Positions 16,118 to 25,130 of a stretch of DNA of 49,765 nucleotides are shown here, piece by piece. The DNA is from an uncultured Tenacibaculum sp. (GTDB taxonomy: Bacteria > Bacteroidota > Bacteroidia > Flavobacteriales > Flavobacteriaceae), in contig NZ_CANNBW010000030.1 of the NCBI RefSeq assembly GCF_947502995.1, forward strand, positions 1-49,765. The letters are read 5' to 3'. How positions within the stretch are numbered: position 1 is the stretch's first letter; every line of letters begins with the position of its first letter. The position numbers and the translations under genes are program-made. A model generated the notes under the pieces. It searched no databases, had not been told where the DNA came from, and saw nothing but the letters and a program-made list of their open reading frames with translations.

Positions 16118-16765
16118 TTACAAGCTAGAGAATTGAATGTTAATGTCTTTCCATTTATTGTTTTCATCTCTAGTCTTTACACGACAGTATTTAGAAGATC
16201 CAGAAACACGTTGACAATCGCTTAATTTTTCAAATTCTTCAATTAATTTTTCGTCTCCCATATCTTTAACTTGTTTGCGAGCTTTAGCTAATAGTTTTGG
16301 ATCATATTCACCTTTATTTCCTTTAATTAATAAGCCGTCTAAAATGTTATATAATCCTTTGTTACGGTTTGCAAACTTATTTTTAAAGATATCTTTAATA
16401 GCATTAATATGAACATTAGCTTCTTCTGTAAACTCTATTCGCTCTTGATAATCTACAGTAACCATTATATTACCTTCTTTGTTTTTTCTAGAGAATGATT
16501 TTACATCTTTTGGTTGTCTTCCGTTCAGATTATACATTTCTTTATATAATCTATTGGCTTCTCTAATGGTTTCGTCTTTAAGTTGTTTTAATTGGTTAGA
16601 AAGAAACGCAAATTTTTCAGCTGTTTTACTACAAAAGTTTTCATTTTCTTTTTCTAATTGAGCTCTTTTGTTTTGATAAATTAATTTTCTTTCTTGTTGT
16701 TTTTTTGCTAAGGCAGCTACTAATTGATGTTCAGTTAATGTGTCGAGGTTAATTGCGGTATTCAT
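16118..16765 (-). CDS. DUF3164-family protein (215 aa)
   Basis: The first ~70 residues form a coiled coil. They are followed by NRLYKEMYNLNGRQPKDVKSF and VTVDYQERIEFTEEANVHI, then a C-terminal SSKYCRVKTRDENNKWKDIN segment. This is the pattern of DUF3164, a family typical of the early region of Mu-like transposable phages. Its function is unknown. It is the clearest sign that the early operon descends from a Mu-like element even though the transposase genes are missing. Confidence 0.7.
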   Translation of the reverse strand: MNTAINLDTLTEHQLVAALAKKQQERKLIYQNKRAQLEKENENFCSKTAEKFAFLSNQLKQLKDETIREANRLYKEMYNLNGRQPKDVKSFSRKNKEGNIMVTVDYQERIEFTEEANVHINAIKDIFKNKFANRNKGLYNILDGLLIKGNKGEYDPKLLAKARKQVKDMGDEKLIEEFEKLSDCQRVSGSSKYCRVKTRDENNKWKDINIQFSSL

Positions 16766-16782
16766 AAGCTTTTTTTTCTTTT

Positions 16783-17034
16783 TTAAATTATTTCAGGTTT
16801 AATCCAGTTTTCTTCTATAATACAATCATTAATATCGAGTACTTTATCGTTTACAATTTCGCTAACGGTATATTTTGGTTGAGAGCTTTGTCCGTCCATT
16901 ACTCTAAACCATGATGCTATTTCGAGATTACAGCAAATTCCCTCTCCAATAGTCATGATTTTTTGTTCGTTTCTACTGTAAGCAATGGCGTTTCTTAATT
17001 CTTTAATTCTATTTTCTATTTCTCTTAATCTCAT
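16783..17034 (-). CDS. Hypothetical early-operon protein (83 aa)
   Basis: The N-terminal helix RLREIENRIKELRNAIAYSRNEQ is followed by a beta-rich region with a Cys (GEGICCNLEIASWFRVMDG). It overlaps the upstream 54-residue gene by 26 bases and lies 17 bases from the DUF3164 gene. Not recognised. Confidence 0.55.
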   Translation of the reverse strand: MRLREIENRIKELRNAIAYSRNEQKIMTIGEGICCNLEIASWFRVMDGQSSQPKYTVSEIVNDKVLDINDCIIEENWIKPEII

Positions 17035-17173
17035 TTTTTTGGTTTTTTTTAAGTTCTAATTCAATTTCATTTTTATCTTTTAATAATGCAGCGTAAATTT
17101 CATCATCAAAGTTTTGAGCTAGCATGAGTTCGTATTCCTCTATGCGTTTTTGAAGTTTTTTTTGTGTTTTCAT
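17009..17173 (-). CDS. Small hypothetical protein, first gene of early operon (54 aa)
   Basis: The frame begins MKTQKKLQKRIEEYELMLAQ and continues NFDDEIYAALLKDKNEIELE before a Lys/Asn-rich end. It overlaps the next gene by 26 bases, a coupling often seen in compact phage operons. Both halves look helical. It would be the first product of the leftward early transcript. No function is assigned. Confidence 0.5.
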   Translation of the reverse strand: MKTQKKLQKRIEEYELMLAQNFDDEIYAALLKDKNEIELELKKNQKNEIKRNRK

Positions 17174-17687
17174 ACATTTTATTTTTAGTATAACTGTTTT
17201 TTAATAGGAAGTTTTTCATAGGATATTTTTTTTAGTGATAATTTTCTTCTTTTTTAATTGATGTTTTGTTTTTGTTTAATTTGAATCTCTTTTGCTTTTG
17301 ATAATTTTTTATTAATAATAATTATGTAACCTGTTTTCTTGTTTTTTCTTAGTATTCATGGAAGAATTGCTTAAAATGATAATTTTCAATTGTTTTTACT
17401 TTAAAATCTTGTTTTAGTGATTTTTATTTCTTTATATTTGCTTGTCTGATTATTTCATGACAAATATAGTTGATAATTTTCAATAAAAAAATTAAAAGAA
17501 GAAAATTATATCTTATTTTGTGTTAAATTTTATTTTTTTTGATACTTCCCCCGAGAATTCCTGAATAAATTAGAGTAAAGTTTTTAAGTATAATTTTAAA
17601 TAGCATTATATTGGCTTATGGATAAGTAGATTTATACTTGTTCTTAAAAGTTGAATTAGTTGAATATGAAAATAAAAGTAAATTATT
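17174..17687. promoter_or_regulatory. Switch region between early operon and repressor
   Basis: This 514-base non-coding stretch lies between the divergent early operon and the repressor gene. Two TATATTTG elements point at each other, at 17433-17440 on the plus strand (TTG at 17409-17411, spacer 21) and at 17461-17468 on the minus strand, so the two transcripts would start head to head within ~20 bases. Four copies of GATAATTTTy occur at 17237, 17300, 17378 and 17472; the last two share the 14-mer TGATAATTTTCAAT. They are candidate operators for the S24 repressor or the HTH protein. No open frame is seen. Confidence 0.55.
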
Positions 17688-18398
17688 ATGAGTACTATAG
17701 ATAGAATAAAGGTTTTGGCGGATCATGAGAATATTAAAATCACAGCTCTTGAAAAGCAAATAGGTGCGAGTAAAGGTGTTCTAAGTAGGGCTTTTAATAA
17801 TAAGACAGATATACAAAGCAAGTGGTTGACAAAGATAATTGAAAATTATCCCCATTTTGATTCTTTGTGGTTGTTAACAGGAAAAGGTGAGATGTTGGTT
17901 AAGTCTGATTTGGTTGTAAATAGTGAGGTTGTGGCAAACAATGTTTTTAAATTAAAGACAGATCATGCTATTGGTAAACAATCGGTACCGTTATATAATG
18001 TAGAAGCTGCTGCTGGTTTAGTAGAATTATTTCAATCTCATGGAGATACTCAGCCTGTTGGAACTTTAAATATCCCTAACTTACCTAAATGTGATGGTGC
18101 TGTTTTTGTGACAGGAGATAGTATGTATCCGTTGTTAAAAAGTGGTGATATTGTTGCTTACAAACAGATTTATGATTTTTATTCTGAGATTTTCTGGGGT
18201 GAAATGTATCTAATATCTGTTGAGGTTGCGGATGAGGAGTTTATTAGTGTAAAATATATTCAGAAATCAGAAAAAGGAGAAGATTATATAAAATTGGTGT
18301 CTCAAAATAAGCATCATCAGCCGAAAGATATTAAAATGTCTAAGATAAGAGCAATGGCTTTGGTTAAGGCTTCGGTTAGAATGAATTCTATGGGGTAG
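17688..18398 (+). CDS. XRE/S24 LexA-type phage repressor (236 aa)
   Basis: Residues 1-65 form a helix-turn-helix domain (ITALEKQIGASKGVLSRAFNN). Residues ~98-225 form a peptidase S24 domain with an Ala-Gly cleavage site at 109-110 (VEAAAGLVE), the nucleophile Ser145 in GDSMYPLL and the base Lys189 in SVKYIQK. This is the layout of RecA-stimulated self-cleaving repressors (LexA, lambda CI). It faces the early operon and should keep the tail island silent until DNA damage. The RecA dependence is inferred from family knowledge. Confidence 0.85.
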   Translation: MSTIDRIKVLADHENIKITALEKQIGASKGVLSRAFNNKTDIQSKWLTKIIENYPHFDSLWLLTGKGEMLVKSDLVVNSEVVANNVFKLKTDHAIGKQSVPLYNVEAAAGLVELFQSHGDTQPVGTLNIPNLPKCDGAVFVTGDSMYPLLKSGDIVAYKQIYDFYSEIFWGEMYLISVEVADEEFISVKYIQKSEKGEDYIKLVSQNKHHQPKDIKMSKIRAMALVKASVRMNSMG

Positions 18399-18413
18399 TT
18401 TTTAAAAAGAAAA

Positions 18414-18436
18414 CCCACTCATTAAAAATGAGTGGG
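18414..18436 (-). terminator. Terminator of the GH3 gene
   Basis: CCCACTCATT pairs with AATGAGTGGG around a three-base loop. On the minus strand it is followed by TTTTCTTTTT, an intrinsic terminator for the beta-glucosidase transcript. Confidence 0.75.
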
Positions 18437-18454
18437 AAAATTGCTATGAAAAAG

Positions 18455-18487
18455 AAAAGTACAGAACGTCTTCCGTACTGTACTTTT
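18455..18487. terminator. Bidirectional hairpin between repressor and GH3
   Basis: AAAAGTACAG and CTGTACTTTT form a ten-base stem with an inner ACG/CGT pair. The terminal A and T runs make it usable from both directions. It marks the right border of the tail island. Confidence 0.7.
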
Positions 18488-18530
18488 ATATAAGCATAAA
18501 TTATGCCAAAACAAATTAATTTAAATTTTC

Positions 18531-20828
18531 TTATTCTGTGAGCTCAAATTCTTTTTCAAGAGTTGTAGTTGAGCTTCCTCCAATAAAGACTTGAAACTTT
18601 CCAGCTTCTATTATGTGTTCGCCTTCATTGTTGTAAAAACCAAGTTCTTTTTTAGATAAGTTGAACTCAATAGTTTTACTCTCTCCTTTTTTTAAGTTTA
18701 CTAGCTCAAAACCTTTTAATTCTCTTACTGGCCTTGTAACACTTCCTACTAGGTCTCTTATGTATAATTGAACAACTTCTTTTCCGTCAAGTTTTCCTGT
18801 GTTCTTTAAATCTACAGTTACTTTTACAGTGTCTTTAATGTTGAATGTGTCTCCATGAATCTTAAAGTTGCTGTATTTAAAAGTTGTATAACTTAAGCCG
18901 TGTCCAAATGGGTATAAAGGAGTGTTTTTAGAGTCGATATAGTGTGACCAAAAAACATTAGGTTCTTCTTTAGGTCTTCCTGTGTTTTTGTAGTTGTAAT
19001 ATATAGGTACTTGCCCAACATTTCTAGGGAAAGTCATTGGAAGTTTTCCGCTAGGATTGTAATCTCCGTAAAGAACGCTAGCAATTGCATTTCCTGACTG
19101 AGTTCCTAGTTGCCATGCTTCAATAATAGTTGGGATGTTTTCATCAGCCCATTCTATAGTTAGTGGTCTACCGTTGGTTAATACTAAAACAATGTTTTTA
19201 TTTGCTTTATAAACTTCTTCAAGTAATTCTTGTTGTAGTCCAGGTAGGTTTAATTCGGTTCTGCTTCTTCCTTCACCACTTTGGAATCCATGTTCTCCAA
19301 GAACTAGAACAACTACATCTGCATTTTTAGCGGTGTTAACCGCTTTTTTAATTTCTGAACGATCTGTTGTGTTTACGTTTATATGTTGCGTAAAAGAAGC
19401 ATTTCCTTCAACTAAATTTAAGCCTTTTTCAAATAAAAGAGTATTTCCTTTATATTGTTGCATACCTTCTAAAACAGAAACTGCTGTGTTGTCATCAGAT
19501 CCTAATCTCCAGCTACCTAATGGGCTGTTTTTTTCGTCTGCCAATGGTCCTATTAAAGCTATTTTTTGTCCTTGTTTTTTAAGGGGAAGTAAATTGTTTT
19601 CATTTTTTAATAAAACAATTGACTTTTTAGCAACATCTAAAACAGCATCATGATGTTCTTTGTTTCCAATGTTATTTTTTTCGTTTTCTGGATCACAATA
19701 TTTGTAAGGATCATCAAATAGGCCTAATTCAAATTTGACGGTTAAAATTCTTCTAGTAGCATCGTTTATTAATTCTTCTTTAACTATACCGTCTTGAACT
19801 AATTTAACAAGTTCTCTAACATAAACGTAACCTTCCATGTCCATATCGGATCCTGCGATTGATGCTAGTTTTGCTGCTTGTCTTTTGTTTTCTGCGTGTC
19901 CCCAGATAATGATTTCATTTATCGACGCCCAATCGGATACTACAAAGCCATTAAATCCCCATTTATCTTTCAAAATGTCTCTTTGTAAGAATTTACTAGC
20001 TGTTACAGGAACTCCATTAAGTTCGTTGAAGGAGTTCATTAATGTTTTTACTCCACTGTCAACGGCAGCTTTAAAAGGAGGTAGTACTGAATTGTAAAGG
20101 GTAGAAGTTCCAATGTCTACGGTGTTGTAGTCTCTTCCGGCTTCTGAGAATCCGTATGCAGCAAAGTGTTTTGCGCATGCTGCTATTGTGTTGTTTTTAG
20201 ATAAATCGTCACCTTGGAAACCTTTAACTCTTGCTTTTGCGATTTTTGATCCTAAATAAGGGTCTTCTCCAGCGCCTTCCATAACTCTTCCCCATCTAGC
20301 ATCTCTAGAGATGTCAACCATAGGTGCGAAAGTCCAGTTGATTCCAGAGGCAGAAGCTTCTATTGCAGCTATTCTTGCTGATTTTTCAATAGCTTCTAAA
20401 TCCCAACTTGCTGCTTCTGCAAGAGGTATTGGAGCTAGTGTTTTGTATCCGTGAATTACATCGAATCCTATAATTAAAGGTATTCCTAATCTTGTTTCTT
20501 CTACAGCTATTCTTTGCACTTCTCTTACGTTTTCTGTGCCTCTTACATTAAGCATAGATCCTACCCATCCTTTTTTAAGGTGTTCAAACTTAAGTTTAGC
20601 TGTTCCAGCTTCGGGTACTGGACCTGTAACATCCCAAAAACCATTGTATTGATTCATTTGACCAACTTTTTCTTCAAGGGTCATTTTAGAAAGTAAAGAA
20701 TCTACTCTTTCTTTTATAGTTTCGTTTTTTGTATCAATCATTGAGTTGTTGTTTTTTTTGTAAGAACATCCAAAAAGAAATATAGCAGACATATAATATA
20801 TTGTAGTTTTTCTCAGGTGATGTTTCAT
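18531..20828 (-). CDS. bglX: Glycoside hydrolase family 3 beta-glucosidase, lipoprotein (765 aa)
   Basis: The lipobox FLFGC near residue 21 indicates a lipid anchor. The full two-domain GH3 fold with a C-terminal fibronectin-III-like domain is present. Conserved stretches are LIIGFDVIHGYKT, FAPMVDISRDARWGR, GEDPYLG, AACAKHFAAYG and the nucleophile Asp in GFVVSDWAS. The acid/base region (VLGEHGFQSGEGRSRTELNLPG) is intact. It would remove terminal beta-linked glucose (BglX-like). It points away from the Sus genes and ends at a terminator, so it is transcribed separately but probably belongs to the same utilisation locus. A paralogue lies at 31052-33307. Confidence 0.9.
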   Translation of the reverse strand: MKHHLRKTTIYYMSAIFLFGCSYKKNNNSMIDTKNETIKERVDSLLSKMTLEEKVGQMNQYNGFWDVTGPVPEAGTAKLKFEHLKKGWVGSMLNVRGTENVREVQRIAVEETRLGIPLIIGFDVIHGYKTLAPIPLAEAASWDLEAIEKSARIAAIEASASGINWTFAPMVDISRDARWGRVMEGAGEDPYLGSKIAKARVKGFQGDDLSKNNTIAACAKHFAAYGFSEAGRDYNTVDIGTSTLYNSVLPPFKAAVDSGVKTLMNSFNELNGVPVTASKFLQRDILKDKWGFNGFVVSDWASINEIIIWGHAENKRQAAKLASIAGSDMDMEGYVYVRELVKLVQDGIVKEELINDATRRILTVKFELGLFDDPYKYCDPENEKNNIGNKEHHDAVLDVAKKSIVLLKNENNLLPLKKQGQKIALIGPLADEKNSPLGSWRLGSDDNTAVSVLEGMQQYKGNTLLFEKGLNLVEGNASFTQHINVNTTDRSEIKKAVNTAKNADVVVLVLGEHGFQSGEGRSRTELNLPGLQQELLEEVYKANKNIVLVLTNGRPLTIEWADENIPTIIEAWQLGTQSGNAIASVLYGDYNPSGKLPMTFPRNVGQVPIYYNYKNTGRPKEEPNVFWSHYIDSKNTPLYPFGHGLSYTTFKYSNFKIHGDTFNIKDTVKVTVDLKNTGKLDGKEVVQLYIRDLVGSVTRPVRELKGFELVNLKKGESKTIEFNLSKKELGFYNNEGEHIIEAGKFQVFIGGSSTTTLEKEFELTE

Positions 20829-20961
20829 TGTGATCTATAGTTTTAGAAAAGTGGTGTAAAATTAAGCTACAAATCCATTAATTAATTTACTCAAATGATC
20901 AAAATTTGATATTTTTTTTAATTATTTAATAATTTTTTGTCATTCAAATGATGAAAAAGTA

Positions 20962-21834
20962 TTATAAAACTTTTTGTATTCCATTAAATTCTGATCTAAA
21001 TTCACTTGGAGTGTTGTTTTTTATTTTTTTAAACATTCTGTTAAAGTTTGCTAAGTTGTTAAATCCACATTTATATGCGATTTCACCAACGCTTAAATCT
21101 GTTTCAAGTAAAAGTCTACTTGCGTAGCTAACCCTGGTGTTGTTTATGTATGATACAAAGGTTTTTCCTGTTCTTTTTTTAATAAACCTATTGAAGGAAA
21201 CTGGAGTCATATTAACGAGTTCAGAGATTTCGTCTAAAGAAATTTTTCTACTGAAATTGTTTTGAACATATTCGTATACTTTTTTAATTTTTTCACTATT
21301 TTCAAAATCATTATAGTTTGAAAAAGATGTAGATAAGAGTTTTTGGTTTCTAGAAATAGATAAATCATGAAGTATAGAAATGAATTCTAAAAAGTAGTCT
21401 ATTCCAGATATTTTAGGTAGTTCAAGTAGTCTAGGCATGATTTCTTTAACTGTTTTTTCGGAAAAAGCAATGCCGTGAATAGATCTGTTGAGCATATCTC
21501 TGACAGATTTAAAAACTCTTCTTGATAGTAGTTTTTCATCAAGTAAATCGTTGTGAATGTGTATTGTTATTTCGTGTATTTCTTTTTCTTTGCAGTTGTG
21601 TAGTTCCCAGCAATGCGGTAAATTAGGGCCTACAAGAACAAGTTCATAATCGCTTATTTCTCCTATATGATCTCCTATAACTCTTCTTACTCCAGAACCT
21701 TTATGTATGAAGTTTAATTCGTATTCGGGATGAAAATGAATCGGAAAGTCAAAATCGTCTTTAACTCTATAGTAAACTAAAAAGCTATCTGAGGGAGATA
21801 GTTGTGTGATTTCTCTGTGGATGTTTTTATTCAT
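20962..21834 (-). CDS. AraC-family transcriptional regulator (290 aa)
   Basis: An N-terminal cupin-like sensor (FDFPIHFHPEYELNFIHKGSG with the HxHxE pattern) is followed at about 185-285 by a double HTH domain with RVSYASRLLLETDLSVGEIAYKCGFNNLANFNRMFKK. It is divergent from susC across ~190-230 bases and is the likely local activator of the uptake operon and of the GH3 gene behind it. The ligand is presumably a sugar; the sequence does not name it. Confidence 0.85.
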   Translation of the reverse strand: MNKNIHREITQLSPSDSFLVYYRVKDDFDFPIHFHPEYELNFIHKGSGVRRVIGDHIGEISDYELVLVGPNLPHCWELHNCKEKEIHEITIHIHNDLLDEKLLSRRVFKSVRDMLNRSIHGIAFSEKTVKEIMPRLLELPKISGIDYFLEFISILHDLSISRNQKLLSTSFSNYNDFENSEKIKKVYEYVQNNFSRKISLDEISELVNMTPVSFNRFIKKRTGKTFVSYINNTRVSYASRLLLETDLSVGEIAYKCGFNNLANFNRMFKKIKNNTPSEFRSEFNGIQKVL

Positions 21835-21947
21835 TTTGTAAAATTTTATGCTTGTTTTTGTGTTGTTTGTAATTTTTACGGTTCAATAATATTAAAAAAT
21901 TATTAATGAATGACAAAATTATATTAACGATTAGTTAATATTGGATA

Positions 21948-21955
21948 TACTTTTG
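21948..21955 (+). promoter_or_regulatory. Candidate -7 element of the susC promoter
   Basis: TACTTTTG fits TAnnTTTG exactly. Transcription would begin near 21962, giving a ~107-base leader before the ATG at 22069. No clear TTG lies at the right distance upstream, as expected for an activator-dependent promoter next to an AraC gene. Confidence 0.45.
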
Positions 21956-22068
21956 TGTTAAACAATAATTTTTGTAGCTAAAAGTGTATCAAAACATTTT
22001 GATATTATGTTAATTAATGTGTTTTGAAATTGCTTTTTGATCAAAAAATGACCAAATTACTTATTAAT

Positions 22069-25000
22069 ATGAAAAAAAATATCTTTTCGTTTTTCTTGCT
22101 AACATTTATGCTGATATCTACTTTCGGTCTAAATGCACAAAATGTAAATGGAGTTGTGTCCGACAACTCCGGTCCGCTTCCTGGGGTAAATGTAATTGTT
22201 AAAGGAACTACTCGTGGAACTGAGACAGATTTCGATGGTAAATATTCTTTAAATGATGTTAAATCAAATGATGTTTTAGTTTTCAGTTATGTAGGGTACA
22301 AAACAATTGAAATTGCTGTAGATGGAAGAACTACTGTTAATGTGACTCTTGAAGAAGATACAAGTACATTAGAAGAAGTAGTTGTAGTAGGTTATGGAAC
22401 TAAAAAGAAAAGTTTGGTAACCGGTGCTATCTCTAGTATAGATAGTAAAGAAATACAAAGTGTTTCTAATCAACGTGTAGATCAGGTTTTACAAGGTCGT
22501 GCATCAGGTGTAACGGTATCTTCGTCTTCTGGTTCTCCAGGTTCACAGACTAAGATTCGTATTAGAGGTACAGGTTCAAGTGGTAGTTCAAATCCGTTAT
22601 TTATTGTAGATGGAATGAAAGTGACTACAATTGACAATATTGCACCATCCGATATTGCGAATATAGAGGTGTTAAAAGATGCTGCTTCTGCTGCTATTTA
22701 TGGTACTGAAGGAGCTAACGGAGTAGTAATTGTAACTACTAAAAAAGGACGTGTTGGAGGTCCTCAGTTTTCTTTTAGTTCTCAGTTAGGTATGCAATAC
22801 TTAAATACTAATATGGAGTTAATGAATGCAGAGCAGTTCGTAACTTACATGAATGAAGGTGGAATAACAGCTGTAGTTGATAATGGTGTAGATACGGATT
22901 GGATTGATGAAACTTTTGACTCTGCATTTATGCAACGTTATGATTTTAGTATGTCTGGTGCTACAGAAAGTACATCTTATTATTTCTCAGTAGGACATAC
23001 AAGTCAAGATGGTATTGTTGGTGGAGATAATTCTAATTTCCAAAGAAATTCAATGCGTTTAAATCTTAAGACGGATGTAACAAAATGGTTAGAAGCTGGA
23101 GCTAATGCTAATGCGGCGTTTATTAAAAGAAGAGGTATTTCTGAGAATAGTGATACAAGAGGTGTAATTCAAAATATGTTAATTATAGATCCACTTACAC
23201 CAGTTACTTACGAACCTGGAAGTGTTCCTGCTAGTGTTATTCAAAGATCTAGAGATAATGGGGTTCCAGTTTTAAGAGATAGTAATGGAAATGTATATGG
23301 TTATCCTACATATTCTACAGGTGAAGTAATTAACCCTGTTGCTTTTGCAAATTCAATTCAACAAAATATTAATAGTACAAGTCAGTTTTTGTCAACATTA
23401 TATTTAAAAGCAAAAATAATTGAAGGTTTAAATTTTACAACAAGATATGGTGTTGAGCAAAACTTATTTTTAAACAGCACAAATACTAATGCTTATTATG
23501 TTGCTTCTGAAGCTTCTAATACACAATATAATATTAGAACTTCTAAAGTTCGTTTTAGTAGATGGCTTTGGGAAAATTTTGCGTCTTATGAGAAATCATT
23601 TGATCAACATAACTTTAAAGTATTAGCTGGTTTTTCAGCAGAGCAAAGTAGAAGGCCAACGTTTACTACAAGGTTATTGTCTGCTCCAGTGAATTTATTT
23701 AGAGGTTTTAATCCAAATTCTAATGCGTTTACAGAAGATCCAAATTCACCAATTAGTAGAACTTTTAGAGATAACTTAGTTTCTATGTATGGTCGTTTAT
23801 CATATGATTTTGATGAGAAATATTTGTTTGAGGCTACGGTTAGAAGAGATAAATCAGATAAATTCCCTTCAGCAAATAGAGCAGCGATATTTCCATCATT
23901 CTCTGCTGGTTGGGTAATATCAAAAGAAGATTTTTGGGCAGATGATTTCAAAGTAGATTATCTTAAGGCTAGAGCAAGTTGGGGACAAAATGGAAACAAA
24001 GGTAATTTAGCAGGAAACTCTGATGTAATTGCTGTAACTAATGAAGATAACGGAGCTACATTAAGTTATTTAGGAAATGTAGGTGCTCAAATTACTGGTT
24101 TTGCAAATCCTAATTTAGTTTGGGAAACTTCTGAGCAATTAGGTTTTGGTATTGATGTTAGAGCTTTCGAAAGTAGATTAAATTTCTCTGCAGATTATTA
24201 CCAAAAAACAACAAGAGATTTAATAGTATTAGATGGTAGTTTAATTACTCCTGGTTCAGCTGGTTTTAATTCAAATTCATTTAATGCAGGTACAATAGTA
24301 AATAAAGGTTTCGAATTCGAAATCGGATATTCTGATACAACTTCAGGAGATTTTAGTTATCAAATCAATGCGAACTTATCTACTTTAGATAATGAAGTTA
24401 CAGAAATTAAATTTTTACCAGATGGTACTTCTTTAGTAGGAGCTGGGGCGCCACAAAATGATGATGGTGTAACAAGGTTTTCTGAAGGTTTTCCAGCGTG
24501 GTATTTTTATGGATTCGAAACGAATGGTATAGATGCTGCTACAGGAGAGGTAAATAAAGTAGATACTAATGGTGATGGAATTATCAATAACGCAGATAAA
24601 ACTTTTATAGGTTCTCCACATCCAGATATTTTATTCGGAGGTAACATAAGATTAGGATATAAAGCATTTGATTTTAATGTGCAATTCCAAGGAACTATCG
24701 GAAATGATATTTTCGCAACATATCACCAACCTTCTCGACCAATAACGAATAAACCAGTTCAGTTTTTTGAAGGAAGATGGACAGGGCCTGGAGATACAAA
24801 TGCTACTTTCCCATCTGCGGCAAATGTTACATCTGCATATGATACAGATTTAGTAGTAGAAGATGGTTCTTTTATGAGAATTAAGCAAATTCAACTAGGA
24901 TACACGTTACCAGAGAGTTTTACTAATAAATTACGTATGAATAGAGTAAGATTATACGTATCTTTAGATGACTTTTTTACATTCACTGGATATAATGGTT

Positions 25001-25104
25001 TAGATCCAGAGATAGGTAACTTCAGTTTTAACGATACAGGTGTAGATAGAGGTTTTTATCCAACTGCAGCAAGAGCGCTTTTTGGATTTTCAGTTAACTT
25101 TTAA
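22069..25104 (+). CDS. susC: SusC/RagA-type TonB-dependent outer membrane receptor (1011 aa)
   Basis: A signal peptide ends ...GLNAQ. It is followed by a carboxypeptidase-regulatory-like domain (VNGVVSDNSGPLPGVNVIVKG...), a TonB-box-like segment (LEEVVVVGYGTKKKS), the plug (VDQVLQGRASGVTVSSSSGSPGS, PLFIVDGM, NIEVLKDAASAAIYG) and a long beta-barrel ending in Phe. ATG at 22069 is chosen because it begins the signal peptide; an upstream TTG frame adds 15 residues that do not fit. It forms the outer-membrane transporter with the SusD protein that follows 26 bases later. Confidence 0.92.
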   Translation: MKKNIFSFFLLTFMLISTFGLNAQNVNGVVSDNSGPLPGVNVIVKGTTRGTETDFDGKYSLNDVKSNDVLVFSYVGYKTIEIAVDGRTTVNVTLEEDTSTLEEVVVVGYGTKKKSLVTGAISSIDSKEIQSVSNQRVDQVLQGRASGVTVSSSSGSPGSQTKIRIRGTGSSGSSNPLFIVDGMKVTTIDNIAPSDIANIEVLKDAASAAIYGTEGANGVVIVTTKKGRVGGPQFSFSSQLGMQYLNTNMELMNAEQFVTYMNEGGITAVVDNGVDTDWIDETFDSAFMQRYDFSMSGATESTSYYFSVGHTSQDGIVGGDNSNFQRNSMRLNLKTDVTKWLEAGANANAAFIKRRGISENSDTRGVIQNMLIIDPLTPVTYEPGSVPASVIQRSRDNGVPVLRDSNGNVYGYPTYSTGEVINPVAFANSIQQNINSTSQFLSTLYLKAKIIEGLNFTTRYGVEQNLFLNSTNTNAYYVASEASNTQYNIRTSKVRFSRWLWENFASYEKSFDQHNFKVLAGFSAEQSRRPTFTTRLLSAPVNLFRGFNPNSNAFTEDPNSPISRTFRDNLVSMYGRLSYDFDEKYLFEATVRRDKSDKFPSANRAAIFPSFSAGWVISKEDFWADDFKVDYLKARASWGQNGNKGNLAGNSDVIAVTNEDNGATLSYLGNVGAQITGFANPNLVWETSEQLGFGIDVRAFESRLNFSADYYQKTTRDLIVLDGSLITPGSAGFNSNSFNAGTIVNKGFEFEIGYSDTTSGDFSYQINANLSTLDNEVTEIKFLPDGTSLVGAGAPQNDDGVTRFSEGFPAWYFYGFETNGIDAATGEVNKVDTNGDGIINNADKTFIGSPHPDILFGGNIRLGYKAFDFNVQFQGTIGNDIFATYHQPSRPITNKPVQFFEGRWTGPGDTNATFPSAANVTSAYDTDLVVEDGSFMRIKQIQLGYTLPESFTNKLRMNRVRLYVSLDDFFTFTGYNGLDPEIGNFSFNDTGVDRGFYPTAARALFGFSVNF

Positions 25105-25130
25105 TCATTTTTAACAAACAAATTAATTAA

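Noticed and set aside
22024..22068. TTG start for SusC adding 15 residues
   Set aside because: The extra residues precede a complete signal peptide starting at ATG 22069.
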